A DNA stretch of 64,000 nucleotides from Bradyrhizobium commune (GTDB lineage Bacteria > Pseudomonadota > Alphaproteobacteria > Rhizobiales > Xanthobacteraceae): assembly GCF_015624505.1 (NCBI RefSeq), contig NZ_CP061379.1, positions 6,014,001 to 6,078,000 on the forward strand. Reading direction: 5' to 3'. Shown piece after piece: positions 42,347 through 50,862 of the stretch. The position numbers and the translations under genes are program-made. The notes under the pieces are model-generated. The model was not told the DNA's origin. It worked only from the letters and a program-made list of their open reading frames with translations, and searched no databases. Positions within the stretch are counted from its first letter, which is position 1. Each line of letters starts with the position of its first letter.

Positions 42347-43189
42347 TCAGAACGTGGCCTCGATGGCCTTGATCAGCTCCGGCGTTACATCCGGCATGAC
42401 GCCGAACCAGGCCTTGAAGGCGAGCCGGGCCTGGTTGAGCAACAGGCCGAGCCCGTTCACGGTGACACAGCCGCGTGCACGGGCCGCGGCCAGGAATGGC
42501 GTCTCCAGCGGGGTATAGATGAGATCGGCGGTGAGTGTCGTGGGCTTCAGTCGCGACAGGTCGATCTCAAGTGCATCCTTGCCGACCATGCCGCGGTCGG
42601 TGCAGTTGATGAGCAGCGCCACATCGCCAAGTGCCGCGGCGCGATCGTCCCACGCGATGGTGCTGACAGCGGAGCCGAACTCCCTGGCGATCGCCTGCGC
42701 CTTGTCGGCCGTGCGATTGGCGATACGGATCTCGCGTGCGCCGTTCTCGAGTAGTGCCACCACCACGGCGCGGGAGGCGCCGCCCGCGCCCAGCAGCAGG
42801 ATCGGCCCCGCATCGCCGCGCCAGTCGGCCTTGGCGTCGCGCAGGCTCTGCACAAAGCCATTGCCGTCATTGTTGAAACCGGAGAGCGTGCCGTCGGCCT
42901 CGATGACGATCGTGTTGACCGCGCCGATGCGCGTGGCGGTCTCGTTGACGCGGTCGAGCTTCGGCATCGCCGTCTGCTTGTGCGGCATGGTGACGTTGCA
43001 GCCGCGGAAGCCGAGCGCGATCAGCCCGCGAAGCGCATCCTCCAGCCGCTCCGGCTTGACCGCGAGCGGAACATAGGAGCCGCGGATGCCGTGAGCCTTC
43101 AGCCAGTAATTGTGAATGACGGGCGAGCGCGAATGCGCGACCGGCATTCCAATGATCCCCGCCAGCCCAAATCCATCTGCCTGCGACAT
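42347..43189 (-). CDS. Shikimate dehydrogenase family protein
   Basis: 280 residues, standard length. Catalytic Lys71 (MPHKQ) and Asp108 (FNNDG) are present, and the NADP loop LLGAGGASRA lies at about 132-141, with ANRTADKA after it. The N-terminal SRSPVIHNYWL is the shikimate-binding Ser/Thr region. The C-terminal GLGLLLNQARLAFKAWFG is the family's Gln-containing helix. Since it lies with an amidohydrolase and a binding protein rather than with aro genes, a catabolic role on quinate, shikimate or a related acid is more likely than the housekeeping aroE role (inference). Confidence 0.87.
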   Translation of the reverse strand: MSQADGFGLAGIIGMPVAHSRSPVIHNYWLKAHGIRGSYVPLAVKPERLEDALRGLIALGFRGCNVTMPHKQTAMPKLDRVNETATRIGAVNTIVIEADGTLSGFNNDGNGFVQSLRDAKADWRGDAGPILLLGAGGASRAVVVALLENGAREIRIANRTADKAQAIAREFGSAVSTIAWDDRAAALGDVALLINCTDRGMVGKDALEIDLSRLKPTTLTADLIYTPLETPFLAAARARGCVTVNGLGLLLNQARLAFKAWFGVMPDVTPELIKAIEATF

Positions 43190-43481
43190 GCCGCGCTTCC
43201 ATCCTGACCCTGCGCCCTTCGGCGCGCGACCATTTTATTTGGTCACTTGTCCAAGACAATTAGAGGGAATGGCTAGCGGGTGCAATCTGAATCTGGCCTA
43301 GATGTCGTCCTGGCGAAGGTCAGGACGACAGTGTGGAGGCATCTCGCTTCCAGTTAAGCGGCGTCCGTAGCCCGGATACGCGCGCGGTGCTATGCCTCAC
43401 AGTGCGCGCCAAATTGAATTTGTATTGCGACGCCGGTCGGATATTCTCGCTGCCATTGCATGTCCCGGCTTGGGGGCCGTG
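43190..43481. other. Spacer before the caspase gene
   Basis: 292 bases without a gene. It contains a GTAGCCCGGAT unit near 43369, part of the REP-like repeat also seen at 40247. The G-run immediately before ATG 43482 is a weak ribosome site. A promoter was not identified. Confidence 0.3.
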
Positions 43482-45758
43482 ATGAAATTCTTGTGTCTGT
43501 TTCTTTTCAGCGCCCTGGCGCTTGCTGTCCAGCCTGCAGGGGCATTTGCCGACGAGCGCATGGCGCTGGTGATGGGCAATGCGGCCTATCAGCGCGCGCC
43601 GCGCCTCTCCAACTCCGCCAACGATGCCAACCTTCTCGCCGAGACGTTCAAGAAGGCCGGCTTTACCGTCGTCGATGCGCGCAACGACCTCTCGGCCCAG
43701 GACATGCGGCGGGCGCTGCGCGATTTCGGCGCCAAGGCACGCAATGCCGACATCGCCGTGATCTACTATGCCGGCCACGGCATCGAGATCGACGGCAACA
43801 ATTATCTCGTGCCCATCGATGCCCAGCTCGAGAACGACACCGACGTCTATGACGAGACCATCGGGCTCGACCGCGTGCTGGTCGCGATCGAGCCGGCCAA
43901 GCGACTGCGTCTTGTCATCCTCGATGCCTGCCGCGACAATCCATTTTCGAAGAACATGAAGCGCACCATGGCGTCGCGTGCGGTCGTGCGCGGCCTCGCC
44001 AAGGTCGAGCCGTCGAGCCCGAACACGCTGGTGGCGTTCGCCGCCAAGGCCGGCTTCACCGCGCTCGATGGCGATGGCAAGAACAGCCCCTTCGCCACCG
44101 CACTCGCGCACCATCTGGCAACACCGGGGCTCGATCTGCGCAAGGCGTTCGGCTATGTCCGCGACGAGGTGCTCCAGGCCACGACCAATCGGCAGGAGCC
44201 CTTCATCTACGGCTCGCTCGGCGGCGATGATGTGATGCTGGCGCCGGCGGCAGCCCCTGCTCCGGCGCCCGTTGCAACCGCCGATACGAGCGCCTCGCGG
44301 GACTACGAGTTCGCCGAGCGCGTCGGCACGGTGGAAGCCTGGGAATCCTACATCGCGGCGCATCCAACCGGTTTTTACGCCGATCTCGCGAAGGCTCAGC
44401 GCAACAAGCTCGCAGCGGCGGTCGAGCCGAAGAAGCCACCGGCGCAGGCCGCAACCGCTCCGCCGCTCGCGCCCGAAGTCGCAAAACCGGTCGCCGCGCC
44501 GAAACTCGCAGCAGTTCCCGCCACCGTCACGCCATTCGCGCTCACCGGCTCCCCGACCAGCGAGACGAAGAGCATCGCTGCCGTGCCGGCGTCGACCTGC
44601 ACCACGCGGACCGCGCGCCGCGGCAACGATGCCGTCGGCGGCCCCTTCATTCCGGTCTCGATCAAGCCCAATGTCGAGGGTGCGAGCGTCCGCACGATTG
44701 CCGTCGCTCCCAACGGCCGGGAGATCGCCACTGCGGGCGACGACGGCGTGATCCGACTCTGGGACGCATCCTCGTTCCGGCAGACGCGCGTGCTGCGGGG
44801 CCACTCGGGGCCGATCTACGCGCTCGACTACTGGACCGACAGCACGCTGCTCGCCTCCGCGGGATGGGACGGCAAGGTCAAGGTCTGGGATCTCCGGAGC
44901 GACGGCCAGAGCCTGACCTTCGATGCCGGCGCAAAACAGTTCACGGTCGCCTTCGCGCCGGAGTCGTCGCTGAAATACCTGGCCTCGGCCGGCGAGGATG
45001 GCGTGGTGCGGATCTGGAATATCCAGAGCCGCGAGCTCGCCAAGAGCAAGCTCGATCATCAGAGCGCCGATCCCGCGCGCGCGGCCGTGCGTTCGCTGAG
45101 CTACGCGCCCTCCGGCTCCGGCGAATTCGTCTCTGCCGGGTTCGACGGCAAGATCCGGTTCCATCGCACCAGCGGCGCGATCGACGCCAAGGACGCCTAC
45201 GGCCGCAAGGCACTGCGTGTCGCGTATTCTCCCGACGGGTCGCGCGTGGTCAGCGCTGGTTCCGACGCCGAGCTCGGCTCCGCGAGGATATTCGACGTCA
45301 AGAGCGGCGCGTCCCGCCCTCTGATCGGGCACAAGGACTATGTCGTGTCCGCGAGCTGGTCCGCCGACAGCCGGCGGATCGCGACGGGCGGCGGCGGACA
45401 CGACAAATCGGTGAATCTGTGGGACGCCGACAGCGGCCGGATGCTGGCAAGCTTTGCGGGCCATCAGGAGGATGTCGAGGCGGTCGCGTTCTTCCCGGGC
45501 GGAACGCGGCTGATCTCCGCCAGTGAAGACAAGACCATCAGGGTGTGGGACATCGCGGAGCGGCGGCTGCTGCTGACCGCGATCGGCTTCGGAGACGACG
45601 GCTATGTCAGCTTCACACCCGAAGGCTGCTATGCCGGTTCGAATGGCGTTGAGAGCCGGCTCAGCGTCTTCAACGGCAGCCGCTATGAGCTGATGTCGCT
45701 GGACGCCCGCAAGGCGATGCAGGAGCCGGCGGGCTTTACATCGCTGCTGGCGCGCTAA
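43482..45758 (+). CDS. Exported caspase-like (C14) protein with WD40 repeats
   Basis: 758 residues from ATG 43482; GTG 43479 is also possible. A signal peptide of about 23 residues (ALAVQPAGAFADE) indicates export. Residues 25-260 form a caspase/metacaspase domain: ALVMGNAAYQRAPRLSNSANDA, catalytic His99 in YYAGHGIE, and Cys150 in ILDACRDNPF. A proline- and alanine-rich linker with a short repeat (DYEFAERVGTVEAWESYIAAHPTGFYADLA, a SEL1-like or TPR-like helix pair) leads to at least five WD40 units from about 415 to 720 (REIATAGDDGVIRLWDASSF, LLASAGWDGKVKVWDL, SEDKTIRVWDIAERR). The dyad looks intact. The substrate, any gatekeeper and a cell-envelope role remain unknown; no defence genes surround it. 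Confidence 0.93.
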   Translation: MKFLCLFLFSALALAVQPAGAFADERMALVMGNAAYQRAPRLSNSANDANLLAETFKKAGFTVVDARNDLSAQDMRRALRDFGAKARNADIAVIYYAGHGIEIDGNNYLVPIDAQLENDTDVYDETIGLDRVLVAIEPAKRLRLVILDACRDNPFSKNMKRTMASRAVVRGLAKVEPSSPNTLVAFAAKAGFTALDGDGKNSPFATALAHHLATPGLDLRKAFGYVRDEVLQATTNRQEPFIYGSLGGDDVMLAPAAAPAPAPVATADTSASRDYEFAERVGTVEAWESYIAAHPTGFYADLAKAQRNKLAAAVEPKKPPAQAATAPPLAPEVAKPVAAPKLAAVPATVTPFALTGSPTSETKSIAAVPASTCTTRTARRGNDAVGGPFIPVSIKPNVEGASVRTIAVAPNGREIATAGDDGVIRLWDASSFRQTRVLRGHSGPIYALDYWTDSTLLASAGWDGKVKVWDLRSDGQSLTFDAGAKQFTVAFAPESSLKYLASAGEDGVVRIWNIQSRELAKSKLDHQSADPARAAVRSLSYAPSGSGEFVSAGFDGKIRFHRTSGAIDAKDAYGRKALRVAYSPDGSRVVSAGSDAELGSARIFDVKSGASRPLIGHKDYVVSASWSADSRRIATGGGGHDKSVNLWDADSGRMLASFAGHQEDVEAVAFFPGGTRLISASEDKTIRVWDIAERRLLLTAIGFGDDGYVSFTPEGCYAGSNGVESRLSVFNGSRYELMSLDARKAMQEPAGFTSLLAR

Positions 45759-45804
45759 CGCACCCGTCCAACCCCGTTGTCTCCAGCCCTTCAGCGAGGC
45801 AAAC

Positions 45805-46617
45805 ATGTCCGCCACCGACAAGGTCTTCGCCGGCTCGATTCCAGGGATCTACGACGAATATCTGGTCCCGCTGATCTTCGCCGATTATGCCGGCGACATC
45901 GCCAAACGCGTCGCGGCGCTCTCGCCCTCGGTGCTGCTTGAAACGGCGGCAGGCACCGGTGCGGTGACGCGCGCGATCGCGGCCGCGCTGCCGGGTCATG
46001 TTCGCTACGTCGTGACCGACCTCAACGAGCCGATGCTCGCGATCGCGGCGCAGCGCCAGGGCAAGGACGACCGCATCTCGTGGCACCAGGCGGACGCCGC
46101 GGCCCTGCCCTTCGGGGACGCCAGCTTCGACGTGGTGTGCTGCCAGTTCGGCGCGATGTTCTTTCCGGATCGCGTCAAGGGCTACGCGGAGGCGAAGCGG
46201 GTGTTGCGGCCGAATGGCGCCTTCGTCTTCAATGTCTGGGACCGCATCGAGGACAATGTGTTCGCGAACGAAGCAACCGATGTGCTCGGACAAATGTTTC
46301 CCGACGATCCGCCGCGCTTCATGGCACGGACACCGCACGGCTATCACGACAAGGCCGTCATCAAGGCCGATCTGGAACGCGCGGGGTTCAGCGACATCGC
46401 GATCGAAACGCGACCCGCGATCAGCCGCGCGCCGACGGCCGAGCAAGTCGCGTTCGCATATTGCCAGGGAACGCCGCTGCGCAGCGAGATCGAGGCCAGG
46501 GATGCGAGCAAGCTTCAGGCCGCGACCGATGCCGTCGCCGAGGCGATCCGGATCAAGCATGGATCCGGACCGGTCGAGGCGAAGATTCAAGCGCTGGTGA
46601 TCACGGCCCGGCCGTGA
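45805..46617 (+). CDS. Class I SAM-dependent methyltransferase
   Basis: 270 residues. Motif I is LLETAAGTGAVTRAIA (the E/DxGxGxG variant), followed by VVTDLNEPMLAIA, ADAAALPFGDASFDVVCCQFGAMFF, and EAKRVLRPNGAFVFNVWDR. This is the Methyltransf_11/UbiE-like pattern. It acts on a small cytoplasmic molecule; which one is not apparent. It starts 46 bases after the caspase stop, with AGGC-type spacing, and may be cotranscribed, but no functional link is visible. Its stop is immediately adjacent to the stop of the convergent L,D-transpeptidase. Confidence 0.9.
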   Translation: MSATDKVFAGSIPGIYDEYLVPLIFADYAGDIAKRVAALSPSVLLETAAGTGAVTRAIAAALPGHVRYVVTDLNEPMLAIAAQRQGKDDRISWHQADAAALPFGDASFDVVCCQFGAMFFPDRVKGYAEAKRVLRPNGAFVFNVWDRIEDNVFANEATDVLGQMFPDDPPRFMARTPHGYHDKAVIKADLERAGFSDIAIETRPAISRAPTAEQVAFAYCQGTPLRSEIEARDASKLQAATDAVAEAIRIKHGSGPVEAKIQALVITARP

Positions 46618-46618
46618 T
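46600..46618. terminator. Perfect palindrome across convergent stop codons
   Basis: ATCACGGCC at 46600-46608 and GGCCGTGAT at 46610-46618 are exact inverted arms around one C. They cover the last codons of the methyltransferase and the stop junction (TGA then TTA) with the L,D-transpeptidase. The hairpin would serve both convergent transcripts as a compact bidirectional terminator. A T-run is missing. Confidence 0.5.
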
Positions 46619-48198
46619 TACCAGAAGCTCCGCTGCATCGGCTGCGCCGGCTGGTAGTACTGGTACTGGCCGCCGCGCTGACGGCGCTGCACCGGTTGCG
46701 GATTGGGATCGCGCTGCCCAAAGAAGAAGAAACCGTTGCCGCCAAAACCGTTGCCGCCATTATCCCAGCCGTCATCGCTGGCAACGGCCATGGGAGGCGC
46801 GGTCGGCCTGCGTGTAATGAAGCCGCCCTGGGGCTGATTGTTCAAGACCGCGACGAACTCGGTGCGGTAGTTGGTCTCGGCACTCAGCGGCTCGTCCGAG
46901 ATGATGATCGACGACCGCGGCAACGCCGTCGGCGCGATGCGATCGAGCACCTCCTGCGGGAAGGTGATGCGGTCGAGCGCGTTCTTGGCGGTGTCGCCCT
47001 CGTCGATGGAGACCACGCTCCAGCGCAGGCCCGTGTCGGTCTTCGCCATCGCCGTGAAGATGTGCGTGCCGAGCGGCTGGTCGGGATTGCGGATGGTGAC
47101 GGGCACTTCGATGCTGGTGTCGAACACCTCGCCGCCGCCATCCGGTGCCGGCTTGTGCGTGTTGCGCCGGACGTAGAGCTTTTGCGTTGCGCGACTGATG
47201 TAGACAGAGACCGGCTCGAGCGCGAGCTTGGCGTCGGTTGCAGCCTTCACGGCATCGGCCTTTTTGGTCGCAGCCGCCTTGGCGGCGTCCTTGGTGGCCG
47301 CCACCGCATCGCGCTTCGGCTGCGCGGCGGTCTTGGCGGCGTCGAGCTGGGTCGCAGCATCCGCAGCCTTGGTCGCGGCCTTCTGCTTCAGCTCGTCGGC
47401 CTTGGCCTTGGCCTGATCGGTCTTGGCATTCGCAACCAATTTATCGGCATAGGCGTTCTCGGCGTCGGCGCGGGCCTTCTGCTGCTCGAGCTTGCGCAGC
47501 GTCGCCGGAAGCGATTGCGCCTCTTTCGCCGCCGCTGCTGCAGCCTTCTTGGCTTCGTCGGCGACCCGCGTGGCCTCTTCGGCCTCGACGGAGAGCTTTT
47601 GGGCGCGCGAGGGCGCTGCCGCGATGGCCTCCTTGCTCGGCACGAACAGCGAAGGGTGCGAGAAGTCGATCGGCGCCGCGTCGTTCGGCGAGATGATCAC
47701 CCGCATGCCGATATTGGTCTTGTCGAACAAATTCTCGGCAAAGCCGAACGGCATCCGGACGCAGCCATGCGAGGCGGCATAGCCCGGCAGCGGCCCGCCA
47801 TGCAGCGCGATACCGTTCCAGGTGATGCGCTGCATGTTCGGCATCCAGGCATCATCATACATGGACGAGTGGTGATCCTTGTCCTTCTCGATCACGGCGA
47901 AGACGCCGGCCGGCGTCTCGCGCCCCGTCGTGCCGGTCGAGACCGGCGCGCGCAGGATCCAGCCCTCGGCATCGTAGAAAGTGACCTGCTGGCTCTTGAT
48001 CGACACCACCGCCATCATCGGCTCGCCGGCTTCGCGCGGCGCGACCGCCTCGACGGTCTGGCGCGGCTGCTTGGCCGCCATGGCGCCCGTGGTCAGTGCC
48101 GCCAGCGCGGCTGCGGCCGCGAACGTCATCACAATTCCGGGAGGCCCCCAACGCCGCATCGCTCCATTGGATTGCGCCGTCGTCAGTTGGTCTTTCAT
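46618..48198 (-). CDS. L,D-transpeptidase (YkuD) with coiled coil and second degenerate YkuD-like domain
   Basis: 526 residues from ATG 48198; the GTG at 48237 is less likely. A signal or membrane segment lies at about 22-41. The active YkuD domain (60-175) ends HGGPLPGYAASHGCVRMP, with catalytic His133 and Cys146 in the canonical SHGCVR. A long Ala/Lys-rich coiled coil (about 195-330) follows. A second YkuD-like domain (from about 335: VSVYISRATQKLYVRRN, IRNPDQPLGTHIFTAM) has no HGC motif and is probably inactive. The C-terminus is Gln/Tyr-rich (QYQYYQPAQPMQ). It cross-links peptidoglycan or attaches lipoprotein/outer-membrane protein to it; the coiled coil may span the periplasm. Confidence 0.92.
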   Translation of the reverse strand: MKDQLTTAQSNGAMRRWGPPGIVMTFAAAAALAALTTGAMAAKQPRQTVEAVAPREAGEPMMAVVSIKSQQVTFYDAEGWILRAPVSTGTTGRETPAGVFAVIEKDKDHHSSMYDDAWMPNMQRITWNGIALHGGPLPGYAASHGCVRMPFGFAENLFDKTNIGMRVIISPNDAAPIDFSHPSLFVPSKEAIAAAPSRAQKLSVEAEEATRVADEAKKAAAAAAKEAQSLPATLRKLEQQKARADAENAYADKLVANAKTDQAKAKADELKQKAATKAADAATQLDAAKTAAQPKRDAVAATKDAAKAAATKKADAVKAATDAKLALEPVSVYISRATQKLYVRRNTHKPAPDGGGEVFDTSIEVPVTIRNPDQPLGTHIFTAMAKTDTGLRWSVVSIDEGDTAKNALDRITFPQEVLDRIAPTALPRSSIIISDEPLSAETNYRTEFVAVLNNQPQGGFITRRPTAPPMAVASDDGWDNGGNGFGGNGFFFFGQRDPNPQPVQRRQRGGQYQYYQPAQPMQRSFW

Positions 48199-48548
48199 GC
48201 CATACCCCGGTTGCCAGTCCGCTCTTGCGTCGATCACATGTCAGACTGCGATCTTTGGATTAAGAAATCGCAGCCACCATCCGTTCCGTATCCGGCGATA
48301 TTCGGACCGTACCGGCGGCAAATCACTCTTATACGACGGCCCGCGCGGGCGGAAGGGCGGGCCGTGGCCGGGGCTGGCGAACGGGCGTGAGCCAACTAAC
48401 CGCAACCGGGGACGGCCGAGACAGCTGGATGTGACCGGGATCACGGAATTATTCATCGGAAAAACAGAACTCGACAATTTCGGCAAATATTACAGTTTTG
48501 TGACATAAGCCACAGAGGCTTCCGATTCGTGCTGCTAGCCTCGCACGC
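48199..48548. promoter_or_regulatory. Divergent region with Pho-box-like sequence (48489-48506)
   Basis: No gene is seen. On the minus strand 48506-48489 reads ATGTCAC AAAA CTGTAAT: two 7-base repeats related to CTGTCAT separated by 4 bases, the spacing of a PhoB box. It lies 43 bases before pstS but reads away from it. GC-rich inverted repeats occur around 48333-48362. The PhoB assignment needs confirmation. Confidence 0.45.
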
Positions 48549-49601
48549 ATGATGAAACATTTCAGGCTCCCGATCGTCCTCGCCGCTCTGGTCGTCGTCA
48601 CGCAAAGTTTCGCTGCCGAGACCACAGGTGCAGGCTCAACCTTCGTTTCGCCCGTGATGGCGAAATGGATCGACATCTACAAGGCGAAGACCGGCAACAC
48701 CGTCAGCTATCAGGCGGTGGGATCAAGCATCGGCGTCGGCCTGATCAAGAAGGCCGCCGTTGATTTCGGCACAACCGACATGCCACTGGATCCAAAACAG
48801 CTGGAAAAGCTCGGCTTGATCCAGTTTCCGATCGTGATCGGCGGCGTCGTTCCGGTCGTCAACGTCGACGGCGTGAAGCCGGGCCAGATGCACTTCACCG
48901 GCGAGGTGCTCGCCGGCATCTATCTCGGCAGGCTCAAGGCCTGGAATGATCCGGCCATTCGCGCCATCAATCCGGATCTCAAGCTGCCGAACGCGCCGAT
49001 CACCGTCGTGCATCGCGTCGACGGCTCCGGCACGACGTTCAACTGGTCGAACTATCTGTCCAAGGTCAGCCCGCAATGGAAGACGAGCGTCGGCGAAGGC
49101 ACCGCGGTCGAGTGGCCGGTCGGGCTCGGCGGCAAGGGCAATGACGGCGTCGCCTCCCTCGTGAGCCTCGTGCCCGGCTCGATCGGGTATCTCGAATATG
49201 CCTATGCGCTGCAACGGCTCGACAAGATCTCGTTCGGCGTGGTGCAGAACAGCGCCGGTCATTTCGTCGTCCCCGACGCGGCATCGTTCCAGGCCGCAGC
49301 CTCAAGCGCGGACTGGACGGCGGACAGGGACTTCCATCTCGTCCTCACCAACGCGCCGGGCGAGGATGCCTATCCGATCACGGCCACGACCTTCGTGCTG
49401 ATGCCGAAGCAGCCGAAATCTCCGGAACGGTCCGCGGCGGCCATCGACTTCATTCGCTGGTCGCTGGAGAACGGCAAGTCGCAGGCCGAAACGCTCAACT
49501 ACGTTCCGCTGCCGCCGACCTTGATCGAGCAGGTCGAGATGTACTGGCAGCAGAGCTTTGGACCGGCGACCATGACGGCGTCAGCCGCCGGCAGGCGGTA
49601 A
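48549..49601 (+). CDS. pstS: Phosphate-binding protein PstS
   Basis: 350 residues from ATG 48549. A signal peptide ends QSFAAE. Family motifs are clear: TTGAGSTFVSPVMAKWIDIYKAKTG, VSYQAVGSSIGVGLIKKAAVDFGTTDMPL, HRVDGSGTTFNWSNYLSKVS and GSIGYLEYAYAL. Ser/Thr residues of GAGST and GSGTT coordinate phosphate, and the Asp in FGTTDMPL contacts it. It delivers phosphate to PstCAB. No pstCAB-phoU genes adjoin, so this is a second or orphan copy. It ends 27 bases before the convergent CoA transferase stop. Confidence 0.95.
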   Translation: MMKHFRLPIVLAALVVVTQSFAAETTGAGSTFVSPVMAKWIDIYKAKTGNTVSYQAVGSSIGVGLIKKAAVDFGTTDMPLDPKQLEKLGLIQFPIVIGGVVPVVNVDGVKPGQMHFTGEVLAGIYLGRLKAWNDPAIRAINPDLKLPNAPITVVHRVDGSGTTFNWSNYLSKVSPQWKTSVGEGTAVEWPVGLGGKGNDGVASLVSLVPGSIGYLEYAYALQRLDKISFGVVQNSAGHFVVPDAASFQAAASSADWTADRDFHLVLTNAPGEDAYPITATTFVLMPKQPKSPERSAAAIDFIRWSLENGKSQAETLNYVPLPPTLIEQVEMYWQQSFGPATMTASAAGRR

Positions 49602-49618
49602 CGGACCGACGCAAGCGC

Positions 49619-49639
49619 GGCGCGCCACTACGGCGCGCC
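49619..49639. terminator. GGCGCGCC hairpin between pstS and the CoA transferase
   Basis: GGCGCGCC at 49619-49626 and 49632-49639 form a perfect 8-bp stem with a 5-base loop (ACTAC). It overlaps the CoA transferase stop at 49628. It is placed to end both convergent transcripts. There is no T-run. Confidence 0.55.
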
Positions 49640-50821
49640 AATCGCCTTGTTCGTAATCAGCGCTTCAATTTCCGCGTCACTCATCCCAGCTTCGCGCAAC
49701 ACCTCGCGCGAATGCTCGCCGAGGCGCGGCGCCATGCGGTGAATGCCGGCCGGGCTTTCGGAGAATTTCGTCGCAGGCCGCGCCTGGCGAATGCGACCTT
49801 CGGTCGGGTGATCGATGTCGGCAAACAATCCGACGGCCGCAAGGTGCGGCTGATCGCCGATCTCGGTCAGCCGCGCAAAAGCCGTGTGGGGCACGTCGAG
49901 CCGCAGCAGCAATTCCTCCCACTCGGCCGTGGTGCGGGTCGGCCCGATCTCGCTCATGCGATCGTAGACCTTGTCGATGTTCTGCGAGCGCAGCACGGGA
50001 TCGCGCACGCCGAGCTCTTCGATCAGCTCTGGGCGGCCGACGGCCTCGAAGAAGGCGCACCAATTGTCCCCCGAATAGGGCAGCATCGTCAGCCAGCCGT
50101 CCTTGGTCCGCACCGGGCGCCGATTCTTCATCCGCTTGTACCCGGTCGGGCCGATCGGCGGATCGAAGGCGTGTCCGCCCAGCATCTCGATGCTGTTGAA
50201 GCCCGCGATCGTCTCCAGCATCGGCACTTCGACGAACTGGCCCTGCCCGCTGCGCTCGCGCCGGAACAGCGCGGCGGACACCGCGCCGACCATCGCCATC
50301 GCACAGATCTTGTCGCCGACGAGGCTCGGGATGAATTCCGGCTCCTCGTCCGATCCGATCGACGATGCGAGCCCCGAGGCCGCCTGAATGATCTCGTCGA
50401 AGGCGGGACGTGCCGCCCACGGGCCGTCCTGCCCAAACCCGGTCGCCGCGGCATAGATCAGCCGCGGATTGAGTTTTGCGCAGGCCTCATAGCCGAAGCC
50501 GAGCCGCGCCATCGCGGCGGGACGCACATTGGTGACGAGCGCATCGACCGTCGGGATCAGCCTGGCCAGCGCCGCCTTGCCGTCCGGATGCTTCAGGTCG
50601 AGCGCGAGGCTGCGCTTGTTGCGGTTGACCGCCATGAACTGGCCGCTCATGCCGCGGTTCCGGAACACGCCGGTATAGCGCCAAGTGTCGCCCGTCGGCG
50701 GCTCGATCTTGATGACATCTGCGCCCCAATCGCCGAGCATCTGCGCCGCATAGGGACCGAACAGCACGCTCGTCAGATCGAGAACACGGATGCCGCTGAG
50801 AGGACCGGTCGGTGTCGTCAT
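49628..50821 (-). CDS. CaiB/BaiF family CoA transferase (class III)
   Basis: 397 residues. The family start, SGIRVLDLTSVLFGPYAAQMLGDWGADVIKIEPP, is followed by NRNKRSLALDLKHPDGKAALARLI, PRLIYAAATGFGQDGP and PAFDEIIQAASG. The Asp in PAFDEII aligns with the catalytic Asp169 of formyl-CoA transferase. It moves CoA between carboxylic acids without a free CoA ester intermediate. It lies right behind the Liv-type binding protein at 50863 and the Liv cluster, so it probably activates the imported acid with CoA. Acceptor and donor are unknown. Confidence 0.93.
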   Translation of the reverse strand: MTTPTGPLSGIRVLDLTSVLFGPYAAQMLGDWGADVIKIEPPTGDTWRYTGVFRNRGMSGQFMAVNRNKRSLALDLKHPDGKAALARLIPTVDALVTNVRPAAMARLGFGYEACAKLNPRLIYAAATGFGQDGPWAARPAFDEIIQAASGLASSIGSDEEPEFIPSLVGDKICAMAMVGAVSAALFRRERSGQGQFVEVPMLETIAGFNSIEMLGGHAFDPPIGPTGYKRMKNRRPVRTKDGWLTMLPYSGDNWCAFFEAVGRPELIEELGVRDPVLRSQNIDKVYDRMSEIGPTRTTAEWEELLLRLDVPHTAFARLTEIGDQPHLAAVGLFADIDHPTEGRIRQARPATKFSESPAGIHRMAPRLGEHSREVLREAGMSDAEIEALITNKAIGAP

Positions 50822-50862
50822 GTCATCACTAGGGCTGGAGGAAGCGATCGCGGTGGGGCATG

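Noticed and set aside
43320..45821. An 833-residue minus-strand frame opposite the caspase gene
   Set aside because: Antisense shadow caused by high GC; arginine/aspartate-rich, no domain, while the plus-strand frame has motifs throughout.
46696..48390. A 564-residue plus-strand frame opposite the L,D-transpeptidase
   Set aside because: Gly/Arg-rich mirror of the Ala/Lys coiled-coil coding sequence.
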